Origin: JABCPE02 sp963520375
GTDB lineage: Bacteria; Bacteroidota; Bacteroidia; Flavobacteriales; Weeksellaceae
DNA length: 20,370 bases
NCBI GenBank assembly: GCA_963520375.1
Contig: CAUQQF010000026.1
Coordinates: forward strand, 1-20,370
Direction: 5' to 3'
Every line of letters starts with the position of its first letter. Within the stretch, counting starts at the first letter, position 1. The position numbers were made by a program, and so were the translations under genes. Positions 7,583-16,597 of the stretch are shown piece by piece. The notes beneath the pieces were generated by a model, which saw nothing but the letters and a program-made list of their open reading frames with translations, was not told the origin of the DNA and did no database searches.

Positions 7583-9238
7583 ATGGAATACTTACTAACT
7601 TATTCATTATACATTCTCATTCTCAGCGCATTATTGGGAATTTCCACTTGGAAATTATTTAAGAAAATGGGATACAATCCGCTGTTTGCATTTGTCCCGT
7701 TTTATAACTATTTCATCATTCTTAAAGAAACCAAAAGACCAAAATGGTGGGTGGTTCTGACCTATTTTCCTATCGTGGGAACAGTCATGATTTCTGTTTT
7801 TCATTTATTTTTAATGGAAAGATTCGGAAAGACCAGCTTTGGACAAAAATTTTTGACAATCGCGCTGCCTTTTGTTTATTTGGCTGTTGTCAATTACTCC
7901 TCCTCTACTGAGCTTGTAGATGAAGAAGACATTGATGAAGAGGAAATTAAAAAGGATTCTTTCTGGAGTTCTATCACTTATGCAACTGTTTTTGCTACGC
8001 TGATACATACTTTTTCTTTCCAGCCTTTCGGTATTCCGACAGGGTCTATGGAGAGAACCCTTTTAGTGGGAGATTTTCTCTTTGTTAATAAACTAAAATA
8101 TGGGCTTAGGCTGCCTATGAGACCTTTGGCAGTACCGTTTTTACAATCTACTCTATTTGACAGAGCTAAAGATGGCAACCCTAAAAACGACCCAAAATCC
8201 TATGTAGAAAGCATCAAATTACCATATTTCCGTCTTCCTGCATTTAGTGATGTTGAGAGAAATGACATCGTAGTGTTCAACTACCCTGGTGATAGTGTTC
8301 ATACATCTATTGACAGAAAAGACCCATATGTAAAACGAGCTGTGGCCGTGGCTGGAGATATTTTAGAAATAAAAGCTGGGAAACTCTTCATAAACGGAAA
8401 ACCAGAGCAAAAAATGGGTGATGCAGAAATCCAACAGGCTTACACTGTCAATGCTAAAACTCAATTGGATATTCCTCATCTATACCAAAATGTAGGTTTT
8501 CTTCCCGTGAGAGAATTCCAAACATCTGATGGATTTTCATACTCTTTCAGTGGGCTTACACCTACTTTGGCTGAAGAAATCAAGGAAATCCCTGGCGTAA
8601 CCTCTGTAGAGCCTTCCATTGAACCGAAGGGAGTGCAGGATATTTCTATGCATCTTAATTTGAAAAAATCCCAAGAGGAACAACGAATCATCTATACTGA
8701 CAAAGTAGATATTTCCAATACCATTTTCCCAATGAACAAAGACTGGAATAAGGACTGGTATGGACCTATCAAAATCCCTAAAAAAGGCGACATCATAGAC
8801 ATCAACCTCGAAACAATACCGATGTACAGCAAACTGATAAGAGAATACGAAAACAATATCTTAGAAGTAAAAGGAAACCAAATTTTCATCAATAAAGTAG
8901 CCACTGACAAATACGAAGTCAAACAAAACTACTATTTTATGATGGGAGACAATAGGGATGCTTCGCTGGATTCCAGATATTTTGGATTTGTTCCAGAAAC
9001 TCACATCATGGGCTCGCCTATGTTCACTTGGCTGAGTTTAGAGGGGTCTTTTACAGACAACAACTCTTCTTACCAAGCCAATGGCTGGCGTATACGCTGG
9101 GATAGAATGTTTAAAGCAACTAACACTGGCGAAGCCAACAAAACCTCTTACTGGTGGGTAGCAGCCATACTGATGGGGATTTTCTTCGGATGGGACCACA
9201 TCATGAAATTTGTTAAGAGAAAGAAAAATGAAGAATAA
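7583..9238 (+). CDS. lepB: Signal peptidase I (S26 family), long Bacteroidota form
   Basis: 551 residues. It removes signal peptides from exported proteins at the outer face of the inner membrane. The N-terminus has several hydrophobic segments (about 3-21, 56-78, 91-104) and an acidic loop (111-124). The catalytic part has FGIPTGSM with Ser155, the general-base Lys251 in YVKRAVAVAGD, and MGDNRDASLDSR at 454-465. About 200 residues separate the lysine box from the GDNR box, longer than in E. coli LepB, but long versions are usual in this phylum. A further membrane helix lies at about 522-538 with a basic tail, so the C-terminus is anchored. The window's many signal-peptide proteins are likely substrates. 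Confidence 0.95.
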   Translation: MEYLLTYSLYILILSALLGISTWKLFKKMGYNPLFAFVPFYNYFIILKETKRPKWWVVLTYFPIVGTVMISVFHLFLMERFGKTSFGQKFLTIALPFVYLAVVNYSSSTELVDEEDIDEEEIKKDSFWSSITYATVFATLIHTFSFQPFGIPTGSMERTLLVGDFLFVNKLKYGLRLPMRPLAVPFLQSTLFDRAKDGNPKNDPKSYVESIKLPYFRLPAFSDVERNDIVVFNYPGDSVHTSIDRKDPYVKRAVAVAGDILEIKAGKLFINGKPEQKMGDAEIQQAYTVNAKTQLDIPHLYQNVGFLPVREFQTSDGFSYSFSGLTPTLAEEIKEIPGVTSVEPSIEPKGVQDISMHLNLKKSQEEQRIIYTDKVDISNTIFPMNKDWNKDWYGPIKIPKKGDIIDINLETIPMYSKLIREYENNILEVKGNQIFINKVATDKYEVKQNYYFMMGDNRDASLDSRYFGFVPETHIMGSPMFTWLSLEGSFTDNNSSYQANGWRIRWDRMFKATNTGEANKTSYWWVAAILMGIFFGWDHIMKFVKRKKNEE

Positions 9239-9243
9239 AAACT

Positions 9244-9273
9244 AGGCTGTAAGCGTATGCTTATAGCCTTTTA
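9244..9273 (+). terminator. Terminator-like hairpin between lepB and rarA
   Basis: AGGCTGTAAGC (9244-9254) pairs with GCTTATAGCCT (9259-9269) through 11 positions including one G-U, with a GTAT loop, then TTTT. The T run is short, so termination may be partial. rarA begins 11 nt after it. Confidence 0.65.
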
Positions 9274-9283
9274 ATATTGAGAT

Positions 9284-10552
9284 ATGACACCACTTGCAGA
9301 AAAAATGCGTCCCAAAAGCCTTGATGAAGTCATCGGGCAGGAACACCTGACAGGAACCCACGGCACTATCCGAAAAATGCTGGAAAATGATACGCTCAAT
9401 TCGCTCATTTTCTGGGGGCCACCTGGGACAGGGAAAACTACCCTAGCAGAAATCATCGCAGAGCAGTCAGGACGAAAATTTTTCAAACTCAATGCTATAA
9501 GCTCTGGGGTTAAAGATGTCCGCGAAATCATAGAAGAAACCAAAAAACAAAATCTATTCAGCGGAAAAAGCCCTATTCTTTTCATTGATGAAATTCATCG
9601 GTTCAATAAAACCCAGCAGGACAGCCTACTCCACGCTGTAGAAAAAGGCTGGATAGTGCTCATCGGTGCTACTACGGAAAACCCTAGTTTTGAGGTCGTT
9701 GCGGCGCTGCTCTCTCGCTGCCAAGTCTATACTCTGAAATCCCTTTCTTACGAAAAACTGGAAGAACTGCTAAAATCGGCATTAAATCAGTATAATTCTG
9801 AATTTCAGTCTAATTTTAAAATCAAAGAAAGTGAGGCTTTTATACAATATTCTGGCGGAGATGCCCGAAAACTAATCAATGGTTTAGAAATCGTTCTCAA
9901 TCAGTTTTTAAAAGACAAAAACAAGGAAATTACCAGCGAAGAAATTCTCTCTATTTTACAAGAAAATATGGTTCTCTACGACAAGAATGGAGAACAGCAC
10001 TATGACATCATTTCAGCATTTATAAAGTCCATCCGTGGCTCAGACCCAAACGCCGCGGTCTACTGGCTCGCGAGAATGCTGGTAGGAGGAGAAGACATCA
10101 AATTCATCGCTCGCAGGATGCTCATTTCCGCTTCAGAGGATATAGGCCTTGCTAATCCTAACGCCCTCACAGTGGCCACTCAGTGTTTTCAGGCTGTGAA
10201 TGTCATCGGCAATCCTGAAGCCAGAATTATCCTGAGCGAATGCGCTGTATATTTGGCAGTTTCACCGAAAAGTAATTCTTCTTATTTAGCAATAAATGAG
10301 GCTTTGTCCTTTGTAAAGAAAACAGGAAATCTGCCCGTGCCTCTGCACCTGCGCAATGCGCCTACCAAACTGATGAAAGATATGAACTACGGCAAAAACT
10401 ACCAATACGCACACGATTATAAAGAAGGTTTCGTGGAGCAGGAATTTTTGCCAGAGGAAATAAGCGGAACCAAATTTTACCAGCCAAAACAAAACGCCAC
10501 AGAGCAAAAAATTTTGGAAGAATTAAAGAAAAAATGGAAAAAATATTACTAA
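9284..10552 (+). CDS. rarA: Replication-associated recombination protein A (RarA/MgsA AAA+ ATPase)
   Basis: 422 residues. RarA is a clamp-loader-related AAA+ ATPase acting at stalled replication forks; homologues are E. coli RarA, yeast Mgs1 and human WRNIP1. Seen are Walker A GPPGTGKTT at 45-53, Walker B LFIDEIHRF at 99-107, sensor GATTENPSFEV at 128-138 with the following SRCQVY, and the family C-terminal region with RGSDPNAAVYWLARM and EDIGLANPNAL. The start MTPLAEKMRPKSLDEVIGQ is typical. It is annotated in many genomes as 'AAA family ATPase' or 'recombination factor protein RarA'. Confidence 0.95.
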   Translation: MTPLAEKMRPKSLDEVIGQEHLTGTHGTIRKMLENDTLNSLIFWGPPGTGKTTLAEIIAEQSGRKFFKLNAISSGVKDVREIIEETKKQNLFSGKSPILFIDEIHRFNKTQQDSLLHAVEKGWIVLIGATTENPSFEVVAALLSRCQVYTLKSLSYEKLEELLKSALNQYNSEFQSNFKIKESEAFIQYSGGDARKLINGLEIVLNQFLKDKNKEITSEEILSILQENMVLYDKNGEQHYDIISAFIKSIRGSDPNAAVYWLARMLVGGEDIKFIARRMLISASEDIGLANPNALTVATQCFQAVNVIGNPEARIILSECAVYLAVSPKSNSSYLAINEALSFVKKTGNLPVPLHLRNAPTKLMKDMNYGKNYQYAHDYKEGFVEQEFLPEEISGTKFYQPKQNATEQKILEELKKKWKKYY

Positions 10553-10584
10553 ACTCCATCTTTTCAAATTCCAAAACAAAAACC

Positions 10585-10615
10585 TTTGTAAAAAACAAAA
10601 AATTGTCTACCTTTA
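10585..10615 (+). promoter_or_regulatory. gcvP promoter
   Basis: TTTG at 10585-10588, a 19-nt spacer, then TACCTTTA at 10608-10615, one base off TAnnTTTG. Spacing is ideal for the Bacteroidota housekeeping sigma factor. It implies a transcript start near 10622 and a leader of about 33 nt. No glycine riboswitch fits in that length. Confidence 0.65.
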
Positions 10616-10654
10616 CCACAAACTAAGTTTCAACCTTATACCCAATAATAACTT

Positions 10655-13516
10655 ATGAACACATCAGAATTTGTAAACAGACACATCAGCTTCAATGAAA
10701 CGAACAAAAACGAAATACTGAAAAAAGTAGGTGTTTCCAGCATTGATGAACTAATCTCTCAGACTATTCCACATTCTATCCGATTACAAAAAGATTTAAG
10801 CATTTCAGAACCTCTGTCCGAGTTTGAAATGCTTTCTCATTCTAAAGAACTGGCTTCTGAAAATCAGCAGTTTGATTCTTACATTGGACTAGGATACCAC
10901 CCTGCTATTCTTCCTGCTGTCATTCAGCGAAATATTTTGGAAAATCCTAGCTGGTATACGGCTTACACGCCTTACCAAGCGGAAATTTCACAGGGAAGAT
11001 TAGAGGCGCTGCTGAACTATCAGACTATGATAGTGAGCCTTACAGGTTTCCCATTAGCAAACGCTTCCCTTTTGGATGAAGGAACTGCAGCAGCTGAAGC
11101 TATGCACATGTTCTTCTCCAACAGAACAAAGGAACAAAAAAACGCAGGAGCAAATAAATTTTTCATTTCTGATGATGTTCTTCCACAAACAATCGCCGTG
11201 CTGAAAACCAGAGCGGAAGGATTAGGAATAGAAATTACCGTAGGAAAACATAATGGAAATTTAGATAATTCTTATTTCGGAGCTTTACTTCAATACCCTA
11301 CTAAAATAGGCGTTATAGAGGATTACACAGAAATTATAAAATCTCTGAAAGAACAAAATATTCAAGTCGTTTTAGCGTGTGATTTATTGGCTTTAGTTAT
11401 GCTAAAATCTCCTGCACAGCTCGGCGCTGACTGTGCTGTCGGGACTTCCCAGAGATTCGGTATTCCTATGGGATACGGTGGGCCGCACGCCGCTTTCTAC
11501 GCTTGTAAAGACGAATACAAAAGAGAAATCCCTGGCCGTATCATAGGAATTTCACAGGATATGTACGGAAAGAGAGCGTTCAGAATGGCTTTGCAGACCA
11601 GAGAGCAGCACATCAAGCGTGAAAAAGCGACTTCCAACATCTGTACAGCGCAGGTTCTTCTGGCGGTGATGGCAGGAATGTACGCTGTCTATCACGGAGA
11701 AGCAGGACTTAAACATATTGCAGGGCAGATACATTTTAAAGCTAATGCTTTGCGAGATGCTTTAGCTGAACTAGGCTACGAGGTTGAAAATAATCCAAGT
11801 TTTGACACGGTAAGATTTAAACTTAGCGAAGACAAAAAACAGTCTTTGAAGACATTGATGGAAAACCACAAAATCAATCTAAATTATTTCGAAAATGGTT
11901 TTGTGAGCGTTGCTATCAATGAAGGTACTACAAATAAAAAACTCCAAAAATTAGCAGATGCTTTTGCTGAATTTGTCGGTAAAAATGCTGTTAAGATTGA
12001 TTTAAAAGAGCAAATCACCCTTCCTAGCAGCCTTCTAAGAACTGATAAAGTCCTAGTAGAAGAGGTTTTCCATAAATATCATACAGAGACAGAGCTGATG
12101 CGATACATCAAAAAACTGGAGAGAAAAGATATTTCTCTTACGCATTCTATGATTTCGCTTGGTTCTTGTACGATGAAGCTGAATGCTGCTACAGAAATGC
12201 TTCCTCTGTCTTGGCCTGAATGGGGAAATATCCACCCTTTCGTGCCGATGGAACAGGCAAAAGGCTACCAAAAACTAATCAAAGAATTAGAAAAAGATTT
12301 AGCCGAAATCACAGGTTTTGCAGGAACTTCCCTACAGCCTAACTCTGGTGCACAGGGCGAATATGCAGGACTGATGGTAATCCGCGAATACCTAAAACAC
12401 AAAGGCGAAGGGCATAGAGACATCGTGCTTATTCCTCAGTCTGCACACGGAACGAATCCCGCTTCGGCTATCGTAGCAGGGCTAAAAGTAGTTGTGGTAA
12501 AAAATCTAGAAAACGGACAGATTGATTTCGATGATTTAAAAGCAAAAGTAGAACAGCACAAAGAAAATCTGGCGGCATTTATGATTACATATCCGTCCAC
12601 TTATGGTTTCTTTGACAATAATGTTACAGATATTATCAATCTAATCCATGCCAACGGTGGACAAGTGTACATGGACGGCGCTAATATGAACGCTCAGGTT
12701 GGATTTACCAGCCCTGGTCACATCGGTGCAGATGTGTGTCACCTAAACTTACATAAAACCTTCGCTATTCCTCATGGCGGCGGCGGACCTGGTGTAGGGC
12801 CTATCTGTGTGGCAGAGCATTTGGTTCCGTTCTTACCTTCGAATCCAAATGTGAAAATCGGTTCAGAGCATTCTATCGATGCTATTTCTTCTGCTCCATA
12901 TGGTTCTGCCCTTGTAGTGAATATTTCCTACGCCTACATCAAAATGCTGGGAACTCAAGGACTAAAAAAAGCCACAGAATACGCTATTCTAAACGCAAAT
13001 TACCTAAAAGATGTGCTAAAAGAGCATTATTCTATTTTGTATAGCAATGAAAATGAAAGAGTGGCACACGAATGTATTGTAGATTTCCGACCATTCAAAA
13101 CCTATGGTATAGAAGTGGGCGATATTGCGAAAAGACTGATGGACTACGGATTCCACGCACCTACGGTATCTTTCCCTGTAGCTGGAACTCTCATGATAGA
13201 GCCTACCGAATCCGAAAGCAAGGAGGAACTTGATAGATTTGCGGAAGCCTTGATAAACATCAAATATGAAATTGATGAAATAGCAAACGGCAAAGCTGAC
13301 AAGGAAAACAATGTCTTGAAAAATGCACCTCATACAGAACAGCTGGTAATCGCTGATGCATGGGACAAACCATACAGCCGAGAAAAAGCAGCATATCCTC
13401 TGGAATGGATAAGAGAGAATAAGTTCTTCGCTTCTGTTTCTCGTGTAGATGATGCCTATGGAGACAGAAATCTAATCTGTACCTGTGCTCCTACCGAGTC
13501 TTATGCAGAGAACTAA
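10655..13516 (+). CDS. gcvP: Glycine dehydrogenase (decarboxylating), P protein
   Basis: 953 residues, the fused single-chain (P1+P2) form. It decarboxylates glycine with PLP and passes the aminomethyl group to lipoyl-H protein, then to GcvT. The N-terminal half carries IGLGYHPAILP, YTPYQAEISQGRLEALLNYQ and DEGTAAAEAM. The C-terminal half carries SCTMKLNAATEM, the PLP lysine K701 in NLHKTFAIPHGGGGPG, and APYGSALVVNISYAYIKMLG. Length and both halves are intact. It has its own promoter and is monocistronic or followed only by the small lipoprotein gene, 78 nt on. Confidence 0.98.
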   Translation: MNTSEFVNRHISFNETNKNEILKKVGVSSIDELISQTIPHSIRLQKDLSISEPLSEFEMLSHSKELASENQQFDSYIGLGYHPAILPAVIQRNILENPSWYTAYTPYQAEISQGRLEALLNYQTMIVSLTGFPLANASLLDEGTAAAEAMHMFFSNRTKEQKNAGANKFFISDDVLPQTIAVLKTRAEGLGIEITVGKHNGNLDNSYFGALLQYPTKIGVIEDYTEIIKSLKEQNIQVVLACDLLALVMLKSPAQLGADCAVGTSQRFGIPMGYGGPHAAFYACKDEYKREIPGRIIGISQDMYGKRAFRMALQTREQHIKREKATSNICTAQVLLAVMAGMYAVYHGEAGLKHIAGQIHFKANALRDALAELGYEVENNPSFDTVRFKLSEDKKQSLKTLMENHKINLNYFENGFVSVAINEGTTNKKLQKLADAFAEFVGKNAVKIDLKEQITLPSSLLRTDKVLVEEVFHKYHTETELMRYIKKLERKDISLTHSMISLGSCTMKLNAATEMLPLSWPEWGNIHPFVPMEQAKGYQKLIKELEKDLAEITGFAGTSLQPNSGAQGEYAGLMVIREYLKHKGEGHRDIVLIPQSAHGTNPASAIVAGLKVVVVKNLENGQIDFDDLKAKVEQHKENLAAFMITYPSTYGFFDNNVTDIINLIHANGGQVYMDGANMNAQVGFTSPGHIGADVCHLNLHKTFAIPHGGGGPGVGPICVAEHLVPFLPSNPNVKIGSEHSIDAISSAPYGSALVVNISYAYIKMLGTQGLKKATEYAILNANYLKDVLKEHYSILYSNENERVAHECIVDFRPFKTYGIEVGDIAKRLMDYGFHAPTVSFPVAGTLMIEPTESESKEELDRFAEALINIKYEIDEIANGKADKENNVLKNAPHTEQLVIADAWDKPYSREKAAYPLEWIRENKFFASVSRVDDAYGDRNLICTCAPTESYAEN

Positions 13517-13594
13517 CCGATTACTAATAAGATTATTACTATCTATGGTATAATTTTTGAGAATTATTAAAACAAAAAAAATTTAATTTTTAAA

Positions 13595-14017
13595 ATGAAA
13601 AAGTTTTTATCAAAAAGAAGTATTTTATTGGGTGCGCTTGCATTGGTTTTGGGTTTTATCGTTTCTTCCTGTTCTAGGGATAAAGATGATGATGCTATAT
13701 ACACAGCTAAACTGCAGGTTCAATATCAAGGTAATAATTCTATTAATGGCACTGTAACCTATAGAGATGCTAATGGAAACAAAAGAAAAATATATCTGAG
13801 AAGTGGAATGTCAGAAAATATTTCTTTTGAAGTAAATAAAGGATTCAAATCTTTTGTAGAAGTAAAAGCTACTGACATTTATGGTAATTTATTTGTAAAA
13901 TGGACAGTAACTAAAACATACACAGGAGCTAGAGTTCAAAACTGGAGTACGAATTTCACTTCTTACACAGGACAGAGACAGAGTTTTACGGATTCTTACA
14001 AAGAGACTGTAAAATAG
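13595..14017 (+). CDS. Small lipoprotein of unknown function
   Basis: 140 residues. A long signal region ends in the lipobox VSSC at about residue 26, followed by SRDKDDD. Acidic residues just after the acylated cysteine resemble the Bacteroidota lipoprotein export signal, so the outer leaflet of the outer membrane is likely; that step is inference. The mature part is beta-rich with many Tyr/Thr/Asn residues (TYRDANGNKRKIYLRSGMSE), fitting a small beta-sandwich. No family recognised. Codon use and GC are somewhat more AT-rich than gcvP upstream. Confidence 0.82.
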   Translation: MKKFLSKRSILLGALALVLGFIVSSCSRDKDDDAIYTAKLQVQYQGNNSINGTVTYRDANGNKRKIYLRSGMSENISFEVNKGFKSFVEVKATDIYGNLFVKWTVTKTYTGARVQNWSTNFTSYTGQRQSFTDSYKETVK

Positions 14018-14042
14018 TTCTATACATAAGTTTGTAAATTCG

Positions 14043-14084
14043 CTGTAACCAATTCTGTTTTCGTACAATCAGGATTGGTTACAG
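14043..14084. promoter_or_regulatory. Long inverted repeat before oxyR (operator or terminator)
   Basis: CTGTAACCAAT at 14043-14053 is an exact inverted repeat of ATTGGTTACAG at 14074-14084. An internal CTG/CAG pair plus one T-G wobble extends the stem to 15 positions around a 12-nt loop. It abuts the oxyR -7 boxes directly. As RNA it could end the lipoprotein transcript, though the following T run (TAATTTTG) is poor; as DNA it could be an operator. The two cannot be separated from sequence. Confidence 0.6.
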
Positions 14085-14100
14085 TAATTTTGTAACTTTG
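14085..14100 (+). promoter_or_regulatory. Two abutting -7 boxes for oxyR
   Basis: TAATTTTG (14085-14092) and TAACTTTG (14093-14100) both match TAnnTTTG and lie end to end. The leader to the ATG at 14142 would be about 35 nt. No correctly spaced TTG is seen; the expected -33 region falls inside the inverted repeat, which would suit regulation by a bound protein. Confidence 0.6.
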
Positions 14101-14141
14101 CTTTATTGAAAATAAGTTTTATATAAAATATTTTTGAAATC

Positions 14142-15086
14142 ATGAACATCCAGCAGTTAGAATACCTCATCGCCGTTGATAAATACAAGCATTTCGGGAA
14201 AGCGGCTTTGGCTTGTCATGTCACACAGCCTACACTCAGCGCGATGATTCAGAAATTAGAAGATGAACTTAGTATAAAAATATTTGACAGAACTACCCAT
14301 CCCATCCGCACCACAGATGCTGGAGATGAGATTATTTCCTCTGCTAAAGCGGTGTTAGAAAGCATTACAGAACTAAAAAATAAAGCTCATTCGCTCAATA
14401 ATGTATTGGCTGGGAAAATCAACCTTGGGATTATTCCTACGGTTTCTGGGTTTCTTATTCCAAACGAAATTTTTGATTTTCTAAATCAAAACCAAAAAAT
14501 AGAAATGAACATCCACGAAATGAATACCGAAAACATCATAAAATCGCTAAAATCTGGCGAAATAGATGCAGGTATCATTTCTACCCCATATCATGAAACA
14601 GAAGAATTTTTCAGCGATTTTCTGTTTAATGAAGAACTGCTGATTTATTCCTCTTATGAAAATAAAAATGAATATTTTATAGGTTCTGAGGATTTTAATT
14701 CAGATAAATTTTGGCTTTTGGAAGAAGGAAACTGCCTGAGAAAACAAATGGAATCCATCTGTCATTTAAAGGAAAACTCGCTGAAACCCAAAAACTTGGA
14801 GTTCTCGGCATCCAACATCAGCACTCTTATAAAAATGGTGGACAAGACAGGAGGTATCACTGTACTCCCAGAACTCGCCATGCAGCAGCTCTCGGAAGAA
14901 CAGAAGAAAAAAGTTTTCCATTTTAAAAAACCTTTCCCTTCCAGAGAAATCAGCCTCATTTATTACAAACCAACTTATAAACAAAAAATGCTCAATGAAT
15001 TTGGGTCTTTTATAAAAGAGGCTTTATCAAAACATCTTAATTACAATAAAAATCCGAAGAATTTCTCCATTATCGCTCCTCAATAA
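14142..15086 (+). CDS. oxyR: Peroxide-sensing LysR-type regulator OxyR
   Basis: 314 residues. The N-terminal winged helix-turn-helix (about 1-60, MNIQQLEYLIAV and HVTQPTLSAMIQKLEDEL) is followed by a periplasmic-binding-like sensor domain. The stretch EEGNCLRKQMESIC puts cysteines at 198 and 207, the same nine-residue step and near the same positions as the redox pair Cys199/Cys208 of E. coli OxyR. That supports peroxide sensing over a generic LysR role. It is preceded by two -7 boxes and a 42-bp inverted-repeat region that may be an operator. Expected targets (katA, ahpC, dps) are not in the window. Confidence 0.92.
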   Translation: MNIQQLEYLIAVDKYKHFGKAALACHVTQPTLSAMIQKLEDELSIKIFDRTTHPIRTTDAGDEIISSAKAVLESITELKNKAHSLNNVLAGKINLGIIPTVSGFLIPNEIFDFLNQNQKIEMNIHEMNTENIIKSLKSGEIDAGIISTPYHETEEFFSDFLFNEELLIYSSYENKNEYFIGSEDFNSDKFWLLEEGNCLRKQMESICHLKENSLKPKNLEFSASNISTLIKMVDKTGGITVLPELAMQQLSEEQKKKVFHFKKPFPSREISLIYYKPTYKQKMLNEFGSFIKEALSKHLNYNKNPKNFSIIAPQ

Positions 15087-15094
15087 AATTTAAT

Positions 15095-15124
15095 TTTGAA
15101 GTTTAATTTTTTTATGTAAATTTG
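15095..15124 (+). promoter_or_regulatory. metK promoter
   Basis: TTTG (15095-15098), an 18-nt spacer and TAAATTTG (15117-15124) form a near-perfect Bacteroidota promoter. The predicted start is about 15131, just before the first base of the riboswitch-like structure. The long leader to the ATG at 15269 (about 138 nt) is unusual for this window. Confidence 0.75.
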
Positions 15125-15136
15125 CTTTTTAAAATT

Positions 15137-15192
15137 AAGAGGAAAAATTTGTGCTGATTGCAACCTCAATAAAAAATGCTAAAACAGAAATT
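15137..15192 (+). promoter_or_regulatory. Candidate SAM-II riboswitch in the metK leader
   Basis: The leader resembles SAM-II (Rfam SAM_alpha): a short P1 GAGG (15139-15142) with CCTC (15164-15167); the conserved TTGCAA (15158-15163) immediately before the 3' P1 strand; then an A-rich stretch with GCTAAAA (15178-15184). A pseudoknot can form between CTG (15154-15156) and CAG (15185-15187), and AATTT (15146-15150) can also pair with AAATT (15188-15192) across a 3-nt bulge. It lies before SAM synthetase, the natural target. An alternative pairing of AAGAG (15137-15141) with CTCTT (15193-15197), followed by a T run, excludes P1 and could act as the switch. P1 is only 4 bp, and the match is by eye. 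Confidence 0.68.
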
Positions 15193-15268
15193 CTCTTTTT
15201 AGTTTCTTTATTTTGGTTTCACAGTTTATATAAATTTTAAAATCTATAACTCAAAAATAAAGAAATTT

Positions 15269-16549
15269 ATGGCTTACTTATTTACATCAGAGTCCGTTTC
15301 TGAAGGACATCCAGACAAAATCGCAGACCAGATATCCGATGCGCTGATAGACCATTTCTTGGCCTATGATAAGAACTCAAAAGTAGCTTGTGAAACGCTC
15401 GTAACCACTGGGCAGGTTGTCCTAGCTGGAGAGGTAAAATCTGAGGCTTACCTTGATGTGCAGACCATCACTAGGGAGGTTATCAATGATATTGGCTACA
15501 CCAAAGGTGAATATATGTTCAATGGAGATTCTTGTGGAGTGATTTCTGCTATCCACGAGCAGTCGCCAGATATCAACCAAGGCGTGGATAGAATTACCAA
15601 AAACTCTGATTTTGAGACCAAAGCAAACGCACAAGGTGCTGGTGACCAAGGAATTATGTTCGGATATGCGACAAACGAAACCGAAAACTACATGCCGCTG
15701 GCATTAGACTTGGCTCATTCTATTTTGAGAGAACTTTCTGCATTGAGGAGAGAAAATAAGGAAATCACCTACCTTCGTCCTGATGCGAAATCACAAGTTA
15801 CGATAGAATATTCTGATAATCACAAGCCTGTGAGAATAGACAGCATCGTGGTTTCTACTCAGCATGATGAATTTGACACAGAAGAAAACATGCTGGCAAA
15901 AATCAGAAAAGACATCATCGAGATTTTAATTCCAAAAGTTAAAGCGAAACAAAAACCTGAAATTCAGGCGCTTTTCAATGATAATATTACATTTCATATC
16001 AATCCAACAGGGAAATTCGTAATCGGTGGACCGCACGGAGATACAGGGCTTACAGGAAGAAAAATCATCGTAGACACTTATGGAGGAAAAGGTGCCCATG
16101 GAGGCGGTGCATTCTCTGGAAAAGACCCTTCTAAAGTGGATAGAAGTGCAGCCTATGCCATGAGACACATCGCCAAAAACCTTGTAGCAGCGGGAGTTGC
16201 GGATGAAATTTTGGTCCAGATTTCTTACGCCATCGGAGTTGCTAAGCCTTGTGGTTTGTATATCAACACTTATGGAACCTCCAAAGTAAATCTTACTGAT
16301 GGAGAAATCGCAGAAAAAGTGCAGCAATTATTTGACCTGAGACCTTATGCGATAGAGCAAAACCTAAAACTGAGAAATCCTATTTACCGCGAAACGGCAG
16401 CCTATGGACACATGGGAAGAAATTATTATGTAGCGGATAAAACCTTTAACAAAGGAGCTAAAAACGAGCTTACTATCAAAGGTTTAGAGTTTTTCACTTG
16501 GGAAAAACTAGATAAAGTAGAAGAAATCAAAAAGGCTTTCGGTCTATAA
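15269..16549 (+). CDS. metK: S-adenosylmethionine synthetase
   Basis: 426 residues, a little longer than E. coli MetK (384), as is common in Bacteroidota. It makes SAM from methionine and ATP. Motifs: SEGHPDK at 11-17 (ATP/Mg site), GAGDQGIMFGYA at 123-134, and the phosphate-binding loop GGGAFSGKDPSKVDRS at 278-293. It is monocistronic, between a SAM-II-like leader and a strong terminator, and PrmC in this window is one consumer of its product. Confidence 0.98.
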   Translation: MAYLFTSESVSEGHPDKIADQISDALIDHFLAYDKNSKVACETLVTTGQVVLAGEVKSEAYLDVQTITREVINDIGYTKGEYMFNGDSCGVISAIHEQSPDINQGVDRITKNSDFETKANAQGAGDQGIMFGYATNETENYMPLALDLAHSILRELSALRRENKEITYLRPDAKSQVTIEYSDNHKPVRIDSIVVSTQHDEFDTEENMLAKIRKDIIEILIPKVKAKQKPEIQALFNDNITFHINPTGKFVIGGPHGDTGLTGRKIIVDTYGGKGAHGGGAFSGKDPSKVDRSAAYAMRHIAKNLVAAGVADEILVQISYAIGVAKPCGLYINTYGTSKVNLTDGEIAEKVQQLFDLRPYAIEQNLKLRNPIYRETAAYGHMGRNYYVADKTFNKGAKNELTIKGLEFFTWEKLDKVEEIKKAFGL

Positions 16550-16553
16550 AATA

Positions 16554-16579
16554 AAAAACCCACCTAAAAAGTGGGTTTT
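16554..16579. terminator. Bidirectional terminator after metK
   Basis: AAAACCCAC (ending 16563) pairs with GTGGGTTTT (starting 16571) around a CTAAAAA loop. Runs of A on the left and T on the right let it act for metK on the plus strand and for the 78-aa gene on the minus strand. Confidence 0.92.
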
Positions 16580-16597
16580 ATTTTGTCTTAAAGATAA

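Noticed and set aside
8366..8920. The long segment between the lysine and GDNR boxes of LepB read as a fusion or inserted domain
   Set aside because: Long interdomain segments are usual in Bacteroidota signal peptidase I, and both catalytic residues and later boxes remain intact.
7811..8922. Several antisense frames of 65-76 codons opposite lepB, and similar ones opposite rarA, metK, parB and gcvP
   Set aside because: They lie wholly inside well-identified genes, show no recognisable motifs or promoters, and are expected shadows.
10553..10654. A glycine riboswitch before gcvP
   Set aside because: The predicted leader is only about 33 nt and has no stem structure, too short for that aptamer.
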